Shown: positions 34,583 through 43,886 of the stretch, piece after piece | How the letters are laid out: each line of letters opens with the position of its first letter | How positions within the stretch are numbered: position 1 is the stretch's first letter | Source: Duganella aceris | GTDB taxonomy: Bacteria; Pseudomonadota; Gammaproteobacteria; Burkholderiales; Burkholderiaceae_D | NCBI RefSeq assembly: GCF_011090165.1 | Contig: NZ_JAADJT010000019.1 | Location: 1 to 64,000 of the forward strand | Length of the DNA stretch: 64,000 bases | Direction: 5' to 3' | Notes under the pieces: model-generated | Told to the model about the DNA's origin: nothing | The model's database searches: none | What the model saw: the letters and a program-made list of their open reading frames with translations, nothing else | Position numbers and translations under genes: made by a program

Positions 34583-35527
34583 TTAGAAGCTGTAGCCGGC
34601 GCCGAGCAGCAGCAGGTCGGCGTCGCGGTGGTAGTCGGTCACAACGCGGCTCCACGACAGTTCGGCGACGATGCGCCTGGCCAGGTGGTAGCGGCTGGCG
34701 ATGCTCACCAGCCCCGCCTTGTGCGAACGCTGCCCTTCGCCTTCCGGCACCTTGACGTTGAAGTACGGTCCGGCGCCCATGCCCAACTCGACCTTCGGAT
34801 TCAGCGAACGGATCAGCCACAACTGCGTGGCGGCGCCGTTGCGCTGACCGCGCACCCGCTTGCCTTCGTCGATCGCCGTCACCGTCCAGTCCACATAGCG
34901 TCCGATCGCGCGCCGGTATTCCAGCGCCGTCACCCGCGCCCGCTCCGAACTCAGGCTGTTGGTGATCCCCTGGCCGGCGAACAAACTCAGCGTGTCGTCG
35001 CTCGACGGTCCGTCCAGATGCAGCTTGTCGCCCTTGACGCCGTTGAATTGATAACCCACCGCCGCCATCACCGACGTGGTCGAGTCCTTGCCGCGCGGCG
35101 AGATGCGGTTCATCTGCAGCTGGTTGTACCAGCGGCTGTCGGCGTAGTGGTAGGTCGCCTGCAGGCTCCAGATCGGCGCCCAGCCGTGGTCGTTGGTGTA
35201 CGCGCCCTGATGCAGGTCGGTGGTGTCGAAGTAGTAGTAGGCGCCCACCCCGGCGCCGAACGACCAGCCGGGCCGGTTGGGGCGGCTGCGCAGCCAGGCT
35301 TCGCCGGCGACGCCGTCGCGGTGGTGCTCGGACGGGTGGCCTTCGTTCAGATAGGCCAGGCTCAGGGCGAGGTGCTCGTTGACCGGATGGGTGTAGGAAT
35401 AGCCGGCGCTGAAGCTGCTTTCCTTCTGCTCGTGGACCCGCAGCCCGCCGGCCTGCACCGCCACTTCCTGGGCCGATAGGGAGGCGGACGCGGCCAGCGC
35501 GAGCGCGGCGATCAGAGTGCGTTGCAT
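34583..35527 (-). CDS. Predicted outer-membrane beta-barrel protein
   Basis: The 314-residue protein has a signal peptide (MQRTLIAALALAASASLSAQ) and alternating beta-strand sequence, ending in GAGYSF with the C-terminal Phe recognised by the BAM complex. The family is not recognised; it may be a small porin or a lipid-modifying barrel. The start at 35527 is preferred over 35542 because the signal peptide begins there and GGGAATC precedes it. Its stop lies 1 base from palindrome copy 3. Confidence 0.8.
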   Translation of the reverse strand: MQRTLIAALALAASASLSAQEVAVQAGGLRVHEQKESSFSAGYSYTHPVNEHLALSLAYLNEGHPSEHHRDGVAGEAWLRSRPNRPGWSFGAGVGAYYYFDTTDLHQGAYTNDHGWAPIWSLQATYHYADSRWYNQLQMNRISPRGKDSTTSVMAAVGYQFNGVKGDKLHLDGPSSDDTLSLFAGQGITNSLSSERARVTALEYRRAIGRYVDWTVTAIDEGKRVRGQRNGAATQLWLIRSLNPKVELGMGAGPYFNVKVPEGEGQRSHKAGLVSIASRYHLARRIVAELSWSRVVTDYHRDADLLLLGAGYSF

Positions 35528-35589
35528 GATGATTCCCGGCAAAAAGCGAAGTCTACCGGAATTTGCGCCGCGCGCCGCTGGTCTTTACA

Positions 35590-35961
35590 TTACGGTTGCA
35601 CTTGCACCTTGGTGACGTAGTACTCGGTCTCGCCGAAGCATTGGCTCGGCACGCCCTTGTGCTGGGCGTAGGTCAGGATCACGCGCTTGCCGGTGGCCGC
35701 CGTCAGCGCCTGGGCGATGGCTTCTTCGCGCACGCTGAATTCGAATTTCTCCGGAATCGCGCCCGGCATCGAGGTCAGCAGGATTTCGCCTTCCCAGGTC
35801 TTGCAGATCCAGCCCCGGCTGGAGAATTTTTGCAGGTAGCCGGCCCGTTCGCCGTCCGAATAGGAAATGTGCAGCATCGCCCAGGTGTAGCCGGCGAACA
35901 GCAGCAGGGCGGCGGCCAGCAGGCCGATGAAGTACAACAGTACGCGTTTGGTCGAGGTCAT
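35590..35961 (-). CDS. Conserved small membrane-anchored protein, unknown function
   Basis: The 123-residue protein has one N-terminal membrane helix (about 8-30) and a small outside domain with two cysteines (WICKTWEG and PSQCFGE) that could form a disulphide. The segment SDGERAGYLQKFSSRGWICKTWEGE looks conserved-domain-like, and I recall similar hypothetical proteins in Burkholderiales. It lies between the outer-membrane barrel and DUF475 genes on the same strand. Confidence 0.7.
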   Translation of the reverse strand: MTSTKRVLLYFIGLLAAALLLFAGYTWAMLHISYSDGERAGYLQKFSSRGWICKTWEGEILLTSMPGAIPEKFEFSVREEAIAQALTAATGKRVILTYAQHKGVPSQCFGETEYYVTKVQVQP

Positions 35962-35995
35962 GGATGGTCTGGGTTATGCAATGTTTTGAATCTTA

Positions 35996-37054
35996 TCACG
36001 TGGCGTGTTTGCGTTTGTGACGCAGCGACGACCACAGCGACAAGCCGATGAACGCCACCCCGGACAAGCCGGTGAACCATTCCGGCACGTGGTATTTGAC
36101 GCTGCCCAGCATGATGATGGCCAAAATGCCGATCGCGTAGTGGGCGCCGTGCTCCAGGTAGACGTATTCCTCCAGCGTGCCCTTGTGCACCAGGAACACC
36201 GTCAGCGAGCGCACGAACATGGCGCCGATCGCCAGCCCCAGCATGATGACCACCACGTCGGTGGTGATGGCGAACGCGCCGATCACGCCGTCGAAGCTGA
36301 ACGAGGCGTCCAGCACCTCCAGGTACAGGAAGCCGCCGAAGCTGCCCTTGGTCAGCGTGGCCGCGATCTGGCCCACGCCGGCCTCGGTGATGTCGTCGTC
36401 GTCCTCCGGCGGGTCTTCCTCCAGCAGCGAACTGATCCAGCCGACCGCCAGGTACACGATGACGCCGACCACCCCCGCCGTCAGCACCTTGTATTGCTCG
36501 TCGGCCCCCACCAGCGCGACGCAGCCGAACACCGCCCCCAGCGTCAGCAGCACGGTCAGGCTTTCGGTGCCGTGCTGGTTAGCTTTTTTCTCGATCCAGC
36601 CCAGCCAGTGCAGTTCCTTGCCGTCGTCGAACAGGAAGTTGAGGAACACCATTAGCAGGAAGGCGCCGCCGAACGCGGCCACCTCGGCGTGGGCGTCGGT
36701 CAGGTGCTTGGCATAGATCTCGGGGGTGGTGGTGGCCATGGTCCAGACGTCCAGCAGGCCGAGCCCGGTCGCCACCGAGACGATCAGCAGCGGGAACACC
36801 AGCCGCATGCCGAACACGGCGACCAGGATCCCGACCGTCAGGAACAGCTTGCGCCAGAACTCGTTCCAGTGCCGCAGCACCGAGGCGTTGACCACCGCGT
36901 TGTCGAACGATAGCGAGACTTCCATCACGCCGAGCACGGCGGTGATCCACAGCGCGTGCGCCAGGCCGCTGGCGCCGCCGTGGCTGTAGCCCCACCAGCC
37001 GGAGAGGATCATGAGGACGATGGTGACGCCGAAGGAGATGCGGAAATGCTGCAT
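35996..37054 (-). CDS. DUF475 (TerC-like) integral membrane protein
   Basis: The 352-residue protein has about 8-9 membrane segments and two inverted acidic motifs, EVSLSFDNAVVNA (about 45-57) and EVLDASFSFDGVIGAF in the second half, as in TerC/DUF475 proteins. An acidic loop (EEDPPEDDDDITEAG) separates the two halves. TerC relatives have been linked to manganese export or tellurite resistance; the role of DUF475 members is not settled. It is divergent from the DUF212 gene. Confidence 0.88.
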   Translation of the reverse strand: MQHFRISFGVTIVLMILSGWWGYSHGGASGLAHALWITAVLGVMEVSLSFDNAVVNASVLRHWNEFWRKLFLTVGILVAVFGMRLVFPLLIVSVATGLGLLDVWTMATTTPEIYAKHLTDAHAEVAAFGGAFLLMVFLNFLFDDGKELHWLGWIEKKANQHGTESLTVLLTLGAVFGCVALVGADEQYKVLTAGVVGVIVYLAVGWISSLLEEDPPEDDDDITEAGVGQIAATLTKGSFGGFLYLEVLDASFSFDGVIGAFAITTDVVVIMLGLAIGAMFVRSLTVFLVHKGTLEEYVYLEHGAHYAIGILAIIMLGSVKYHVPEWFTGLSGVAFIGLSLWSSLRHKRKHAT

Positions 37055-37162
37055 GGTTGTCTTTTTTGAAATTTAACGGATGGGTTGAATTTTATATTAC
37101 TTGCTTCCGTCGCTCTATTGCCATCTGCGATAATTGCGCCATAAACATGCAAAGGACCACAG

Positions 37163-37585
37163 ATGGACATCGCTTACCTCGTCACGCCGCTGATCACCTG
37201 GATCACCGTCGGGCCGATCAAATTCCTGATTAATAGCGTCAAGGCGCGCAAATGGGCGTTCAACCTGGTTGGCAACGGCGGGTTTCCGAGCAACCACAGC
37301 GCCGTGGTGTCGAGCATGGCGACCCTGATCGCCCTGCGCGAGGGCATCGGCCATCCGGCTTTCGGCGTGGCGGTGACGCTGTGCTTCATCGTCGTCATCG
37401 ACGCCAACAGCCTGCGCCAGCATGTCGGCAAGCAGGCGGCCGCGATCAACCGGGTCGCCAAGGACACGCCCGGACACAGTTGGCTACGCGAGCGCATGGG
37501 CCATACGCTGGTCGAGATCGCCGGCGGCCTGTGTACCGGCATCGCCATCGCCCATGTGATCCACGCCGTCTTCGGCCGAGGCTGA
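37163..37585 (+). CDS. Divergent PAP2 family (DUF212) membrane protein
   Basis: The 140-residue protein matches the DUF212/YuiD family: FPSNHSAVVSS (about 46-56) contains the phosphatase-like SNH triad and RMGHTLVEIAGG (about 114-125) the second histidine motif. It has 3-4 membrane segments. Acid phosphatase activity is suggested by the fold but unproven. The gene is followed by a 225-bp gap holding only promoter-type sequence. Confidence 0.85.
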   Translation: MDIAYLVTPLITWITVGPIKFLINSVKARKWAFNLVGNGGFPSNHSAVVSSMATLIALREGIGHPAFGVAVTLCFIVVIDANSLRQHVGKQAAAINRVAKDTPGHSWLRERMGHTLVEIAGGLCTGIAIAHVIHAVFGRG

Positions 37586-37810
37586 GCGCCGCCGTCCCTC
37601 CTGTCCGACGGGACCGTCCGGTCCTGTCCGCCGCTGTCCGCTAGCCCTCCCGCGCTTTACCGTTTATCCTCGTATTTGGCGTTTCAGCCACAAATTCCGC
37701 AGTCCGTCGCACGGTAATTGACCTCAGCGGGCGGCTCGGGGATACTCCGTGCCCTGTAGTCTGGCTAAAATTTTAATAAGCACCAGTGTGCCACTTTCCC
37801 GGAGAATTTT

Positions 37811-38992
37811 ATGTTGCGCAAATCCCTGCTAGCTCTCGCCATTGCCTCAGCCCTGGTGGCATGCGGCAAATCAGCCAAGGAGCCTGAAAAGGCCGGCGCC
37901 AGCGCTTCCGCCACCGCCGACGCCGGCAAGAAGGACGAGAAAAAAGAGCCGCTGGTGACCTTGCAGATGTCGCCCGAGGATACCGTCACCGTCGAATCGA
38001 ACGCGCTGGCGTCCGGTCCGGTGATCACCGGCTCGATCCAGCCCGAGCGCCGCGCCGATCTGCGCGCCGAGGTGGGCGCCATCGTACTTCAGGTACTCAA
38101 GGAAAACGGCGAACCGGTCAAGAAGGGCGACGTGCTGCTGCGCCTGGACGAGACCTCGATCCGCGACAGCGTCAATTCCGCCGACGAAGCCACCCGCGCC
38201 GCCGAACAGACCCTGGCCCAGACCACCCGCATGTTCGAGCGCCAGAAGACCCTGCTGGCCTCCGGCATGGTCTCGACCCAGGCCCAGGAAGACGCCGAAA
38301 TGCGCCGCAACAACGCCCAGAGCGATCTGGCGGCGGCCCGTTCGCGTTCGGTCGCGGCGCGCCAGCAGCTGACCCGCACCGTGGTGCGCGCGCCGTTCGA
38401 CGGCATCGTCAGCGAGCGCAAGGTCTCCAGCGGCGACACCGCGCAGGTGGGCAAGGAGCTGATCAAGGTGATCGATCCGTCCAGCATGCGCTTCGAGGGC
38501 CTGGTCTCGGCCGACAAGATCGGCGTGGTCAAGGTCGGCCAGCCGGTGCTGTTCCGCGTCAACGGCTATCCGGGCCAGAATTTCAGCGGCAAGGTCAAGC
38601 GCGTCGATCCGGCCGCCAACGCCGTCACCCGCCAGGTCGAGGTGCTGGTCGAGTTCGCCGAGCCGGCGCAGCCGCGCGTGGCCGGCCTGTACGCCGAGGG
38701 CCGGGTCGAGTCGCAGGTGACGTCGACCCTGATGATCCCGCCGTCGTCGCTGGTGCAGGCCGGCGATTCGAGCTACGTCTGGCGCGTCAAGGGCGGCCAG
38801 CTGGCCAAGGTGCCGCTGACCATCGGCACCCGCGACGAGCGCAGCGGCCGCTGGCAGGTGCTGAGCGGCCTGACCACCGGCGACATGGTGGTGCGCGTGC
38901 CGGGCGCCGGCTTCAAGGATGGCCAGAAGGTCGAACTCAGCGCGCCGAAAGCGGTGGCCTCGGCCACGTCGCCGGCCGCCACTGGTAAATAA
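37811..38992 (+). CDS. RND efflux periplasmic adaptor (lipoprotein)
   Basis: The 393-residue membrane fusion protein has a lipoprotein signal (LVAC, Cys18), an acidic/Lys-rich spacer, a lipoyl/barrel-sandwich hybrid domain, a helical hairpin (about 120-195) and a beta-barrel domain (VRAPFDGIVSERKVSSGDTAQVG). It should link the inner-membrane RND pump to an outer-membrane channel. It precedes the pump gene by 15 bases. No outer-membrane factor gene is present, so a TolC-type channel encoded elsewhere is required. Confidence 0.93.
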   Translation: MLRKSLLALAIASALVACGKSAKEPEKAGASASATADAGKKDEKKEPLVTLQMSPEDTVTVESNALASGPVITGSIQPERRADLRAEVGAIVLQVLKENGEPVKKGDVLLRLDETSIRDSVNSADEATRAAEQTLAQTTRMFERQKTLLASGMVSTQAQEDAEMRRNNAQSDLAAARSRSVAARQQLTRTVVRAPFDGIVSERKVSSGDTAQVGKELIKVIDPSSMRFEGLVSADKIGVVKVGQPVLFRVNGYPGQNFSGKVKRVDPAANAVTRQVEVLVEFAEPAQPRVAGLYAEGRVESQVTSTLMIPPSSLVQAGDSSYVWRVKGGQLAKVPLTIGTRDERSGRWQVLSGLTTGDMVVRVPGAGFKDGQKVELSAPKAVASATSPAATGK

Positions 38993-39007
38993 AAAGGATA
39001 ACCCGCC

Positions 39008-42000
39008 ATGTTCTTATCGGATTTTAGTATCAAGCGGCCGATCGCGACGATCGTGCTGATCGTCGCGATGATGGTGCTGGGCCTGATGGCGCTGAGCAAA
39101 TTGCGCGTCAATCAAAACCCGGACGTCGAAGTGCCCTTCATCGTGGTCAATATTCCGTATCCGGGCGCGTCGCCGGAAACGGTGGAGCGCGAAATCGTCA
39201 ACCGCCTGGAAAAATCGCTGCAGTCGATCACCGGCGTGACCGAAGTCAACAGCACCGCGTCGGAAAGCTCGGCCAGCATCTTCATCAAGTTCACCTTCAC
39301 CAAGAACCTGATCGAGGCCTCGGACGAGATCCGCAACGCCATCGCGGCGGTGCGCTACAAGCTGCCGACCGAGATGCGCGAGCCGATCCTGCAGCGTATC
39401 GATCCGTCGGCGCAGCCGGTGATGCAGCTGGCGCTGTCGTCCAACACCCAGAGCCACGCGGTGATTTCGCGCCTGGCCGAGGACAAGCTGGCCGACCGCC
39501 TGCGCGGTGTCGACGGCGTGGCCTCGGTCAACATCGACGGTTCGCTGAAGCGCGAGCTGAGCGTGCTGTTGAAGGCCGAGAAGCTGCGTGAATACAATGT
39601 CTCCGTCGGCGACGTGGTCAACGCGCTGCGCAACCAGAACACCAACGCGCCGGTCGGCAAGGTGCGTGGTGAGCTGGACGAGAAGAGCATCCGCCTGGTC
39701 GGCCGCATCGAGCGTCCGGAAGAATTCCAGCAGGTGGTGGTCAAGCGCAACGGCAACGAGCTGGTGCGCCTGGCCCAGGTGGCGACGATTGAAGACGGCT
39801 TCGCCGAAATCAACAGCCTGAGCGTGCGCTCCGGCAAACCGAACGTCGGTATCTCCGTGACCCGCTCGCGCGACGCCTCGACCGTGACCGTGGCCAAGAA
39901 AATCCGCACCCTGGTCGAAGAGATGCGCAAGGACCTGCCGTCCGGCACCACGCTGGAAGTGACGGAAGATGACGGCGAAAACGCCCAGAGCAGCCTGAAC
40001 AACGTGATCGAATCGCTGATCTTCGGTGCCGGCCTGACCATCTTCGTGGTGTACGCCTTCCTCAACTCGTGGCGCTCGACGCTGATCACCGCGCTGTCGC
40101 TGCCGACCTCGGTGCTGGCCGCCTTCATCGGCGTCTGGCTGTGCGGCTTCACGCTGAACTTCATGACCCTGCTGGGCCTGTCGCTGGCGATCGGCGTGCT
40201 GATCGATGACGCCATCGTGGTGCGGGAAAACATCGTGCGCCACATGCAGATGGGCGCCGACCGCCGCACCGCCGCGATGAAGGGCACCGCCGAGATCGGC
40301 ATGGCGGTGGCCGCGACCACCTTCTCGATCATGGCCGTGTTCATTCCGGTGGCCTTCATGCCGGGCATCACCGGCGAATGGTTCCGTCCGTTCGCGCTGA
40401 CCGTGACCTGCTCGGTGGCGGTGTCGCTGGTGATTTCGTTTACGCTCGATCCGATGCTGTCGGCGTTCTGGGGCGATCCGCCGGATCACCACACCGCGCC
40501 GCGCAAGGGCTTCGAGAAAGTGCTGCAACGCTTCAACGACTGGTTCGACCATCAGGCCGACCGCTACGGCAACGTCATCGAATGGGCGCTGCATCACCGC
40601 CGTTCGATGGTGGTGATCGCGGTGGTCACGCTGGCGGCGGCGCTGGGCCTGCAAGCCAAATTCGGCGGCGCCAGCTTCGTGCCGTCGTCCGACTGGGGCA
40701 CCATCGCCATCGACGTGCGCACGCCGTCGTCGAGCAGCCTGGAATACTCGCGCCTGAAACTGGAGAAGGCCGCCGTGATCGCCCGTTCGATCAAGGAAAC
40801 CAAGGAAACCAACAGCTACGTCAACCTCAGCGGCGGCCGCATCTATGTCGACATCGGCAAGAAGACCGAACGCAAGCGCGGCGTGATCGAGGTGGCAAAG
40901 GAATTGCGGCAGAAGCTGGCCGGCCTGGTCGGCGCCGAGTACACCGTGCTGGACGACCTGAGCAACGGCGCCCGCAAGCCGGTGCAGATCGAATTCACCG
41001 GCGTCGATTCGCGCAAGCTGATGGAGATCACCAACGCTTACATGGAACGTCTGCGCAAGATCCCGGGCGCGGTCGACGTCGGCCTGTCCGAGATGGATCC
41101 GAAGGACGAGCTGCAGATCGAACTCAACCGTGGCCTGGCCAACTCGATGGGCATCGCCGCCGGCGACGCGGCGCAAGCGTTGCGCGTGGCCTTCGCCGGC
41201 ATCGAAGTGGGCGACTGGGTCGACCCGACCGGCGAATCGCGCGACGTCGCGGTGCGCCTGGCGCCGGAAGACCGCACCAGCTCGGAAAACATCGAGCGCC
41301 TGCCGATCGCCGTCACCGGCACCAATCAGATGGTGCCGCTCGACCAGATCGCTCGCGTGACGATGGGCAAGGGCCCGTCCACCATCAAGCACAAGGACGG
41401 CAAGCGCGTGATCACGGTCACCGCCAACGTCGAGGGCCGTTCGCCGGGCGAAGTGACCAGCGACGCGATGAAACTGGTCAAGGACATCGACTTCCCGCCG
41501 GGCTACGGCCTGAACCTGGGCGGCGCCGGCAAGGACATGAACGAAGTGTTCGGCGCCATGGTGATCGCGCTGTTCGCCGGCGTCGGCCTGATGTACCTGA
41601 TCCTGGTGATGCAGTTCGGTTCCTTCACGGCGCCGATCGCGGTGATGCTGTCCTTGCCGCTGTCGCTGATCGGCGTGGTGCTGGGCCTGCTGCTGACCGG
41701 CAGCACCATCAACCTGATGAGCCTGATCGGCGTGATCATGCTGATGGGCCTGGTGGCGAAGAACGCCATCCTGCTGCTGGACGCGGCGCGCAAGCGCGAG
41801 GAAGAGGGCTACGGTCGCGAAGACTCGCTGATGTACGCCGGCCGCATGCGGCTGCGTCCGATCCTGATGACCACGCTGGCGCTGATCGCCGGCATGTTCC
41901 CGGTCGCATTGGGCCTGGGCGAGGGCGGCGAGTTCTATCGTCCGATGGCGATCGCCATCATCGGCGGCACGATCACCTCGACCCTGCTGACGCTGCTGAT

Positions 42001-42238
42001 GGTGCCGACCTTCTACGACAGCATCGAGATCAGCAAGGACCGCATGGTCGCCAAGTTCCAGCGCCGCGCGCTGCGCTGGTCGGCCGCGCCGGCCCTGGTG
42101 GTCACCTTGGTCGAAGCGGTGTTGACCATCATCTTCGTGCGCTGGATCTTCCGCCAGATCATGAAGCTGGTGTTCAAGCTGACCGGCAAGGGCGGCAAGC
42201 CGGCGGTGCCGGTGAGCGTCGCGCTGGACCCGCACTGA
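39008..42238 (+). CDS. RND multidrug efflux pump (HAE-1 type)
   Basis: The 1076-residue inner-membrane proton antiporter of the AcrB/MexB class has large periplasmic loops after TM1 and TM7. The proton-relay Asp pair lies in GVLIDDAIVVREN (TM4). It has a typical N-terminus (MFLSDFSIKRPIATIV). After TM12 (STLLTLLMVPTFYDS) there is an unusual extension of about 65 residues with a further hydrophobic stretch (APALVVTLVEAVLTIIFV), suggesting a thirteenth membrane helix and a periplasmic C-terminus. The substrate is unknown. It is cotranscribed with the adaptor and closed by a terminator. Confidence 0.95.
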   Translation: MFLSDFSIKRPIATIVLIVAMMVLGLMALSKLRVNQNPDVEVPFIVVNIPYPGASPETVEREIVNRLEKSLQSITGVTEVNSTASESSASIFIKFTFTKNLIEASDEIRNAIAAVRYKLPTEMREPILQRIDPSAQPVMQLALSSNTQSHAVISRLAEDKLADRLRGVDGVASVNIDGSLKRELSVLLKAEKLREYNVSVGDVVNALRNQNTNAPVGKVRGELDEKSIRLVGRIERPEEFQQVVVKRNGNELVRLAQVATIEDGFAEINSLSVRSGKPNVGISVTRSRDASTVTVAKKIRTLVEEMRKDLPSGTTLEVTEDDGENAQSSLNNVIESLIFGAGLTIFVVYAFLNSWRSTLITALSLPTSVLAAFIGVWLCGFTLNFMTLLGLSLAIGVLIDDAIVVRENIVRHMQMGADRRTAAMKGTAEIGMAVAATTFSIMAVFIPVAFMPGITGEWFRPFALTVTCSVAVSLVISFTLDPMLSAFWGDPPDHHTAPRKGFEKVLQRFNDWFDHQADRYGNVIEWALHHRRSMVVIAVVTLAAALGLQAKFGGASFVPSSDWGTIAIDVRTPSSSSLEYSRLKLEKAAVIARSIKETKETNSYVNLSGGRIYVDIGKKTERKRGVIEVAKELRQKLAGLVGAEYTVLDDLSNGARKPVQIEFTGVDSRKLMEITNAYMERLRKIPGAVDVGLSEMDPKDELQIELNRGLANSMGIAAGDAAQALRVAFAGIEVGDWVDPTGESRDVAVRLAPEDRTSSENIERLPIAVTGTNQMVPLDQIARVTMGKGPSTIKHKDGKRVITVTANVEGRSPGEVTSDAMKLVKDIDFPPGYGLNLGGAGKDMNEVFGAMVIALFAGVGLMYLILVMQFGSFTAPIAVMLSLPLSLIGVVLGLLLTGSTINLMSLIGVIMLMGLVAKNAILLLDAARKREEEGYGREDSLMYAGRMRLRPILMTTLALIAGMFPVALGLGEGGEFYRPMAIAIIGGTITSTLLTLLMVPTFYDSIEISKDRMVAKFQRRALRWSAAPALVVTLVEAVLTIIFVRWIFRQIMKLVFKLTGKGGKPAVPVSVALDPH

Positions 42239-42266
42239 TAGCACTAAGTCATTGTTTTAGCTATGC

Positions 42267-42292
42267 AAAAAGGGCCTTCGGGCCCTTTTTTA
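42267..42292 (+). terminator. Rho-independent terminator of the RND operon
   Basis: AAAAAGGGCC pairs with GGCCCTTTTT around a TTC(G) loop, followed by a T run, 28 bases after the pump stop. Confidence 0.92.
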
Positions 42293-42416
42293 GTACGGGC
42301 GCTCTATTTTATATGTTTCATAAATGTAGTATGCTGCTGGCCTTCCTGCACCAAAACCAACTCTTAACAGTTTGGCATGCTGCGGGCCGATAGAACATAT
42401 AAAGAGACCCATCACA

Positions 42417-43838
42417 ATGCAACCTAAATACCTCACCCTGGTCATCGCCGCCGCCCTGGCCGCCACCTCCGTCGGCGCCAACGCGTCCGGCTACCGTTTC
42501 GGCTCGCAAAGCCTGTCGGGTCAAGGCACGGCCGACGCCAACGGCGCCGAAGCCGCCGACGCTTCGACCATCTTTTACAACCCGGCCGGCCTGTCGCGCC
42601 TGGATGGCACGCAGATCACCGCCGGCGCCACCGTGGTCGTGCCGCACTCGACCTACAACGACACCGGTTCGACCCACTTCACCGGCGCGCCGACCAACGG
42701 CACCCCGGCCAAGGACTACGCGCCGAATTCGGTGACCGCGCCGTCGCTGTACATCAGCAAGAAGATCAACGATCAGTGGGCCGCCGGCCTGGGCCTGTAC
42801 GTCCCCTACGGCACCAAGCTGGACTATGGCAACACCTGGAGCGGCCGCTACGCGCTGACCAACGTCAAGCTGGAATCGATCACGCTGAACCCGTCGGTGT
42901 CGTTCAAGCTGAATGAGCACCACGCCTTCGGCTTCGGTATCGACGCCGAATTCATGAAAGCCGAGCTGGGCCAGGCGGTGGACGTGCCGGGTTCGATCGC
43001 AGCGCTGTCGAGCGGCGCCGGCGCCGCCCAGGGCGCGCTGCTGATCCGCCAGATCACCGCGCTGGGCGGCAATCCTGCGCTGCTGCGTTCCGCGCAGGAC
43101 GCCCACGGCTCGAACGACGCCAAGGACTGGGGCTGGGGCTTCAACCTGGGCTACCTGTACACGCTGGACGAAAACACCCGTTTCGGCCTGGCCTACCGCT
43201 CGTCGATCTCGCACCAGCTGCGCGGCAGCACCGTGTGGGACTTCTCGCAGGTGACCACCGATCCGGTCGTCAACCAGGTGCTGGCCGCCGCGTCGCACAA
43301 GGTCAACTCGGCCGCGCTGGTGACCCTGCGCACGCCGGAAACCGTGTCGGCCAACGTGTTCCACCAGTTCGATTCGAAATGGGCCGGCATGGCGGACGTG
43401 ACCTTTACCCGCAACAACCGCATGGGCAACCTGGACATCCAGTTCCCGGGCACCGGCGAGGGCGCCGAAGTGATCCGCCAGCAATGGAAGAACACCGTGC
43501 GCGTTTCGCTGGGCGGCAACTATAAATATAACCAGGACCTGACGCTGCGCGCCGGTATCGCGCATGACGAATCGCCGGTGCAAGGCCCGGAGCTGACCCA
43601 CCCGGCGCTGCCGGACAGCGACCGCATGCAGTACTCGGTCGGCGCCAACTGGAAGCTGAGCCCGCGTTCGTCGATCGACTTCGCGTACAGCTACCTGGAC
43701 TTCAAGGACGCCAAGCTCAACTACACCAACCAGTGCAATCCGCTGTCGACCACCTGCACCGGCAACGGCGAAACCACCCGTGGCGTGTACCAGACCCATC
43801 TGTCGTTGGTGGGCCTGTCGTACAACTACAAGTTCTAA
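42417..43838 (+). CDS. FadL/OmpP1-type outer-membrane transport protein
   Basis: The 473-residue protein has a signal peptide cleaved near ANA-SG (about residues 22-23). The mature N-terminus GYRFGSQSLSGQGTADANGAEAADASTIFYNPAGLSRL is the FadL hatch motif. A 14-stranded barrel ending in YNYKF (BAM signal) follows. Family members take up long-chain fatty acids or aromatic hydrocarbons. The start at 42417 is chosen because the signal peptide begins there; an upstream ATG at 42372 adds a non-signal segment. Flanking terminators make it monocistronic. Confidence 0.92.
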   Translation: MQPKYLTLVIAAALAATSVGANASGYRFGSQSLSGQGTADANGAEAADASTIFYNPAGLSRLDGTQITAGATVVVPHSTYNDTGSTHFTGAPTNGTPAKDYAPNSVTAPSLYISKKINDQWAAGLGLYVPYGTKLDYGNTWSGRYALTNVKLESITLNPSVSFKLNEHHAFGFGIDAEFMKAELGQAVDVPGSIAALSSGAGAAQGALLIRQITALGGNPALLRSAQDAHGSNDAKDWGWGFNLGYLYTLDENTRFGLAYRSSISHQLRGSTVWDFSQVTTDPVVNQVLAAASHKVNSAALVTLRTPETVSANVFHQFDSKWAGMADVTFTRNNRMGNLDIQFPGTGEGAEVIRQQWKNTVRVSLGGNYKYNQDLTLRAGIAHDESPVQGPELTHPALPDSDRMQYSVGANWKLSPRSSIDFAYSYLDFKDAKLNYTNQCNPLSTTCTGNGETTRGVYQTHLSLVGLSYNYKF

Positions 43839-43855
43839 GTCGAACCGTGTGACGT

Positions 43856-43883
43856 AAAAAAAGGACCTTCGGGTCCTTTTTTT
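43856..43883. terminator. Bidirectional terminator between FadL and cystine symporter genes
   Basis: AAAAAAAGGACC pairs with GGTCCTTTTTTT around a TTCG tetraloop. The A and T runs on both sides let it serve the convergent gene on the minus strand too. Confidence 0.92.
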
Positions 43884-43886
43884 GTT

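Noticed and set aside
35996..37162. A manganese (yybP-ykoY) riboswitch upstream of the TerC-like gene
   Set aside because: The 108-base divergent gap shows no matching conserved core or paired stems.
39014..42244. A 1076-codon minus-strand frame opposite the RND pump
   Set aside because: It mirrors the pump gene exactly and its product is His/Gln/Asp/Arg-rich with no membrane pattern. It arises from high third-position GC.
42239..42416. FadL-type porin as the outer-membrane partner of the RND pump
   Set aside because: A strong terminator separates them, and FadL proteins are hydrophobic-compound channels, not TolC-type ducts.
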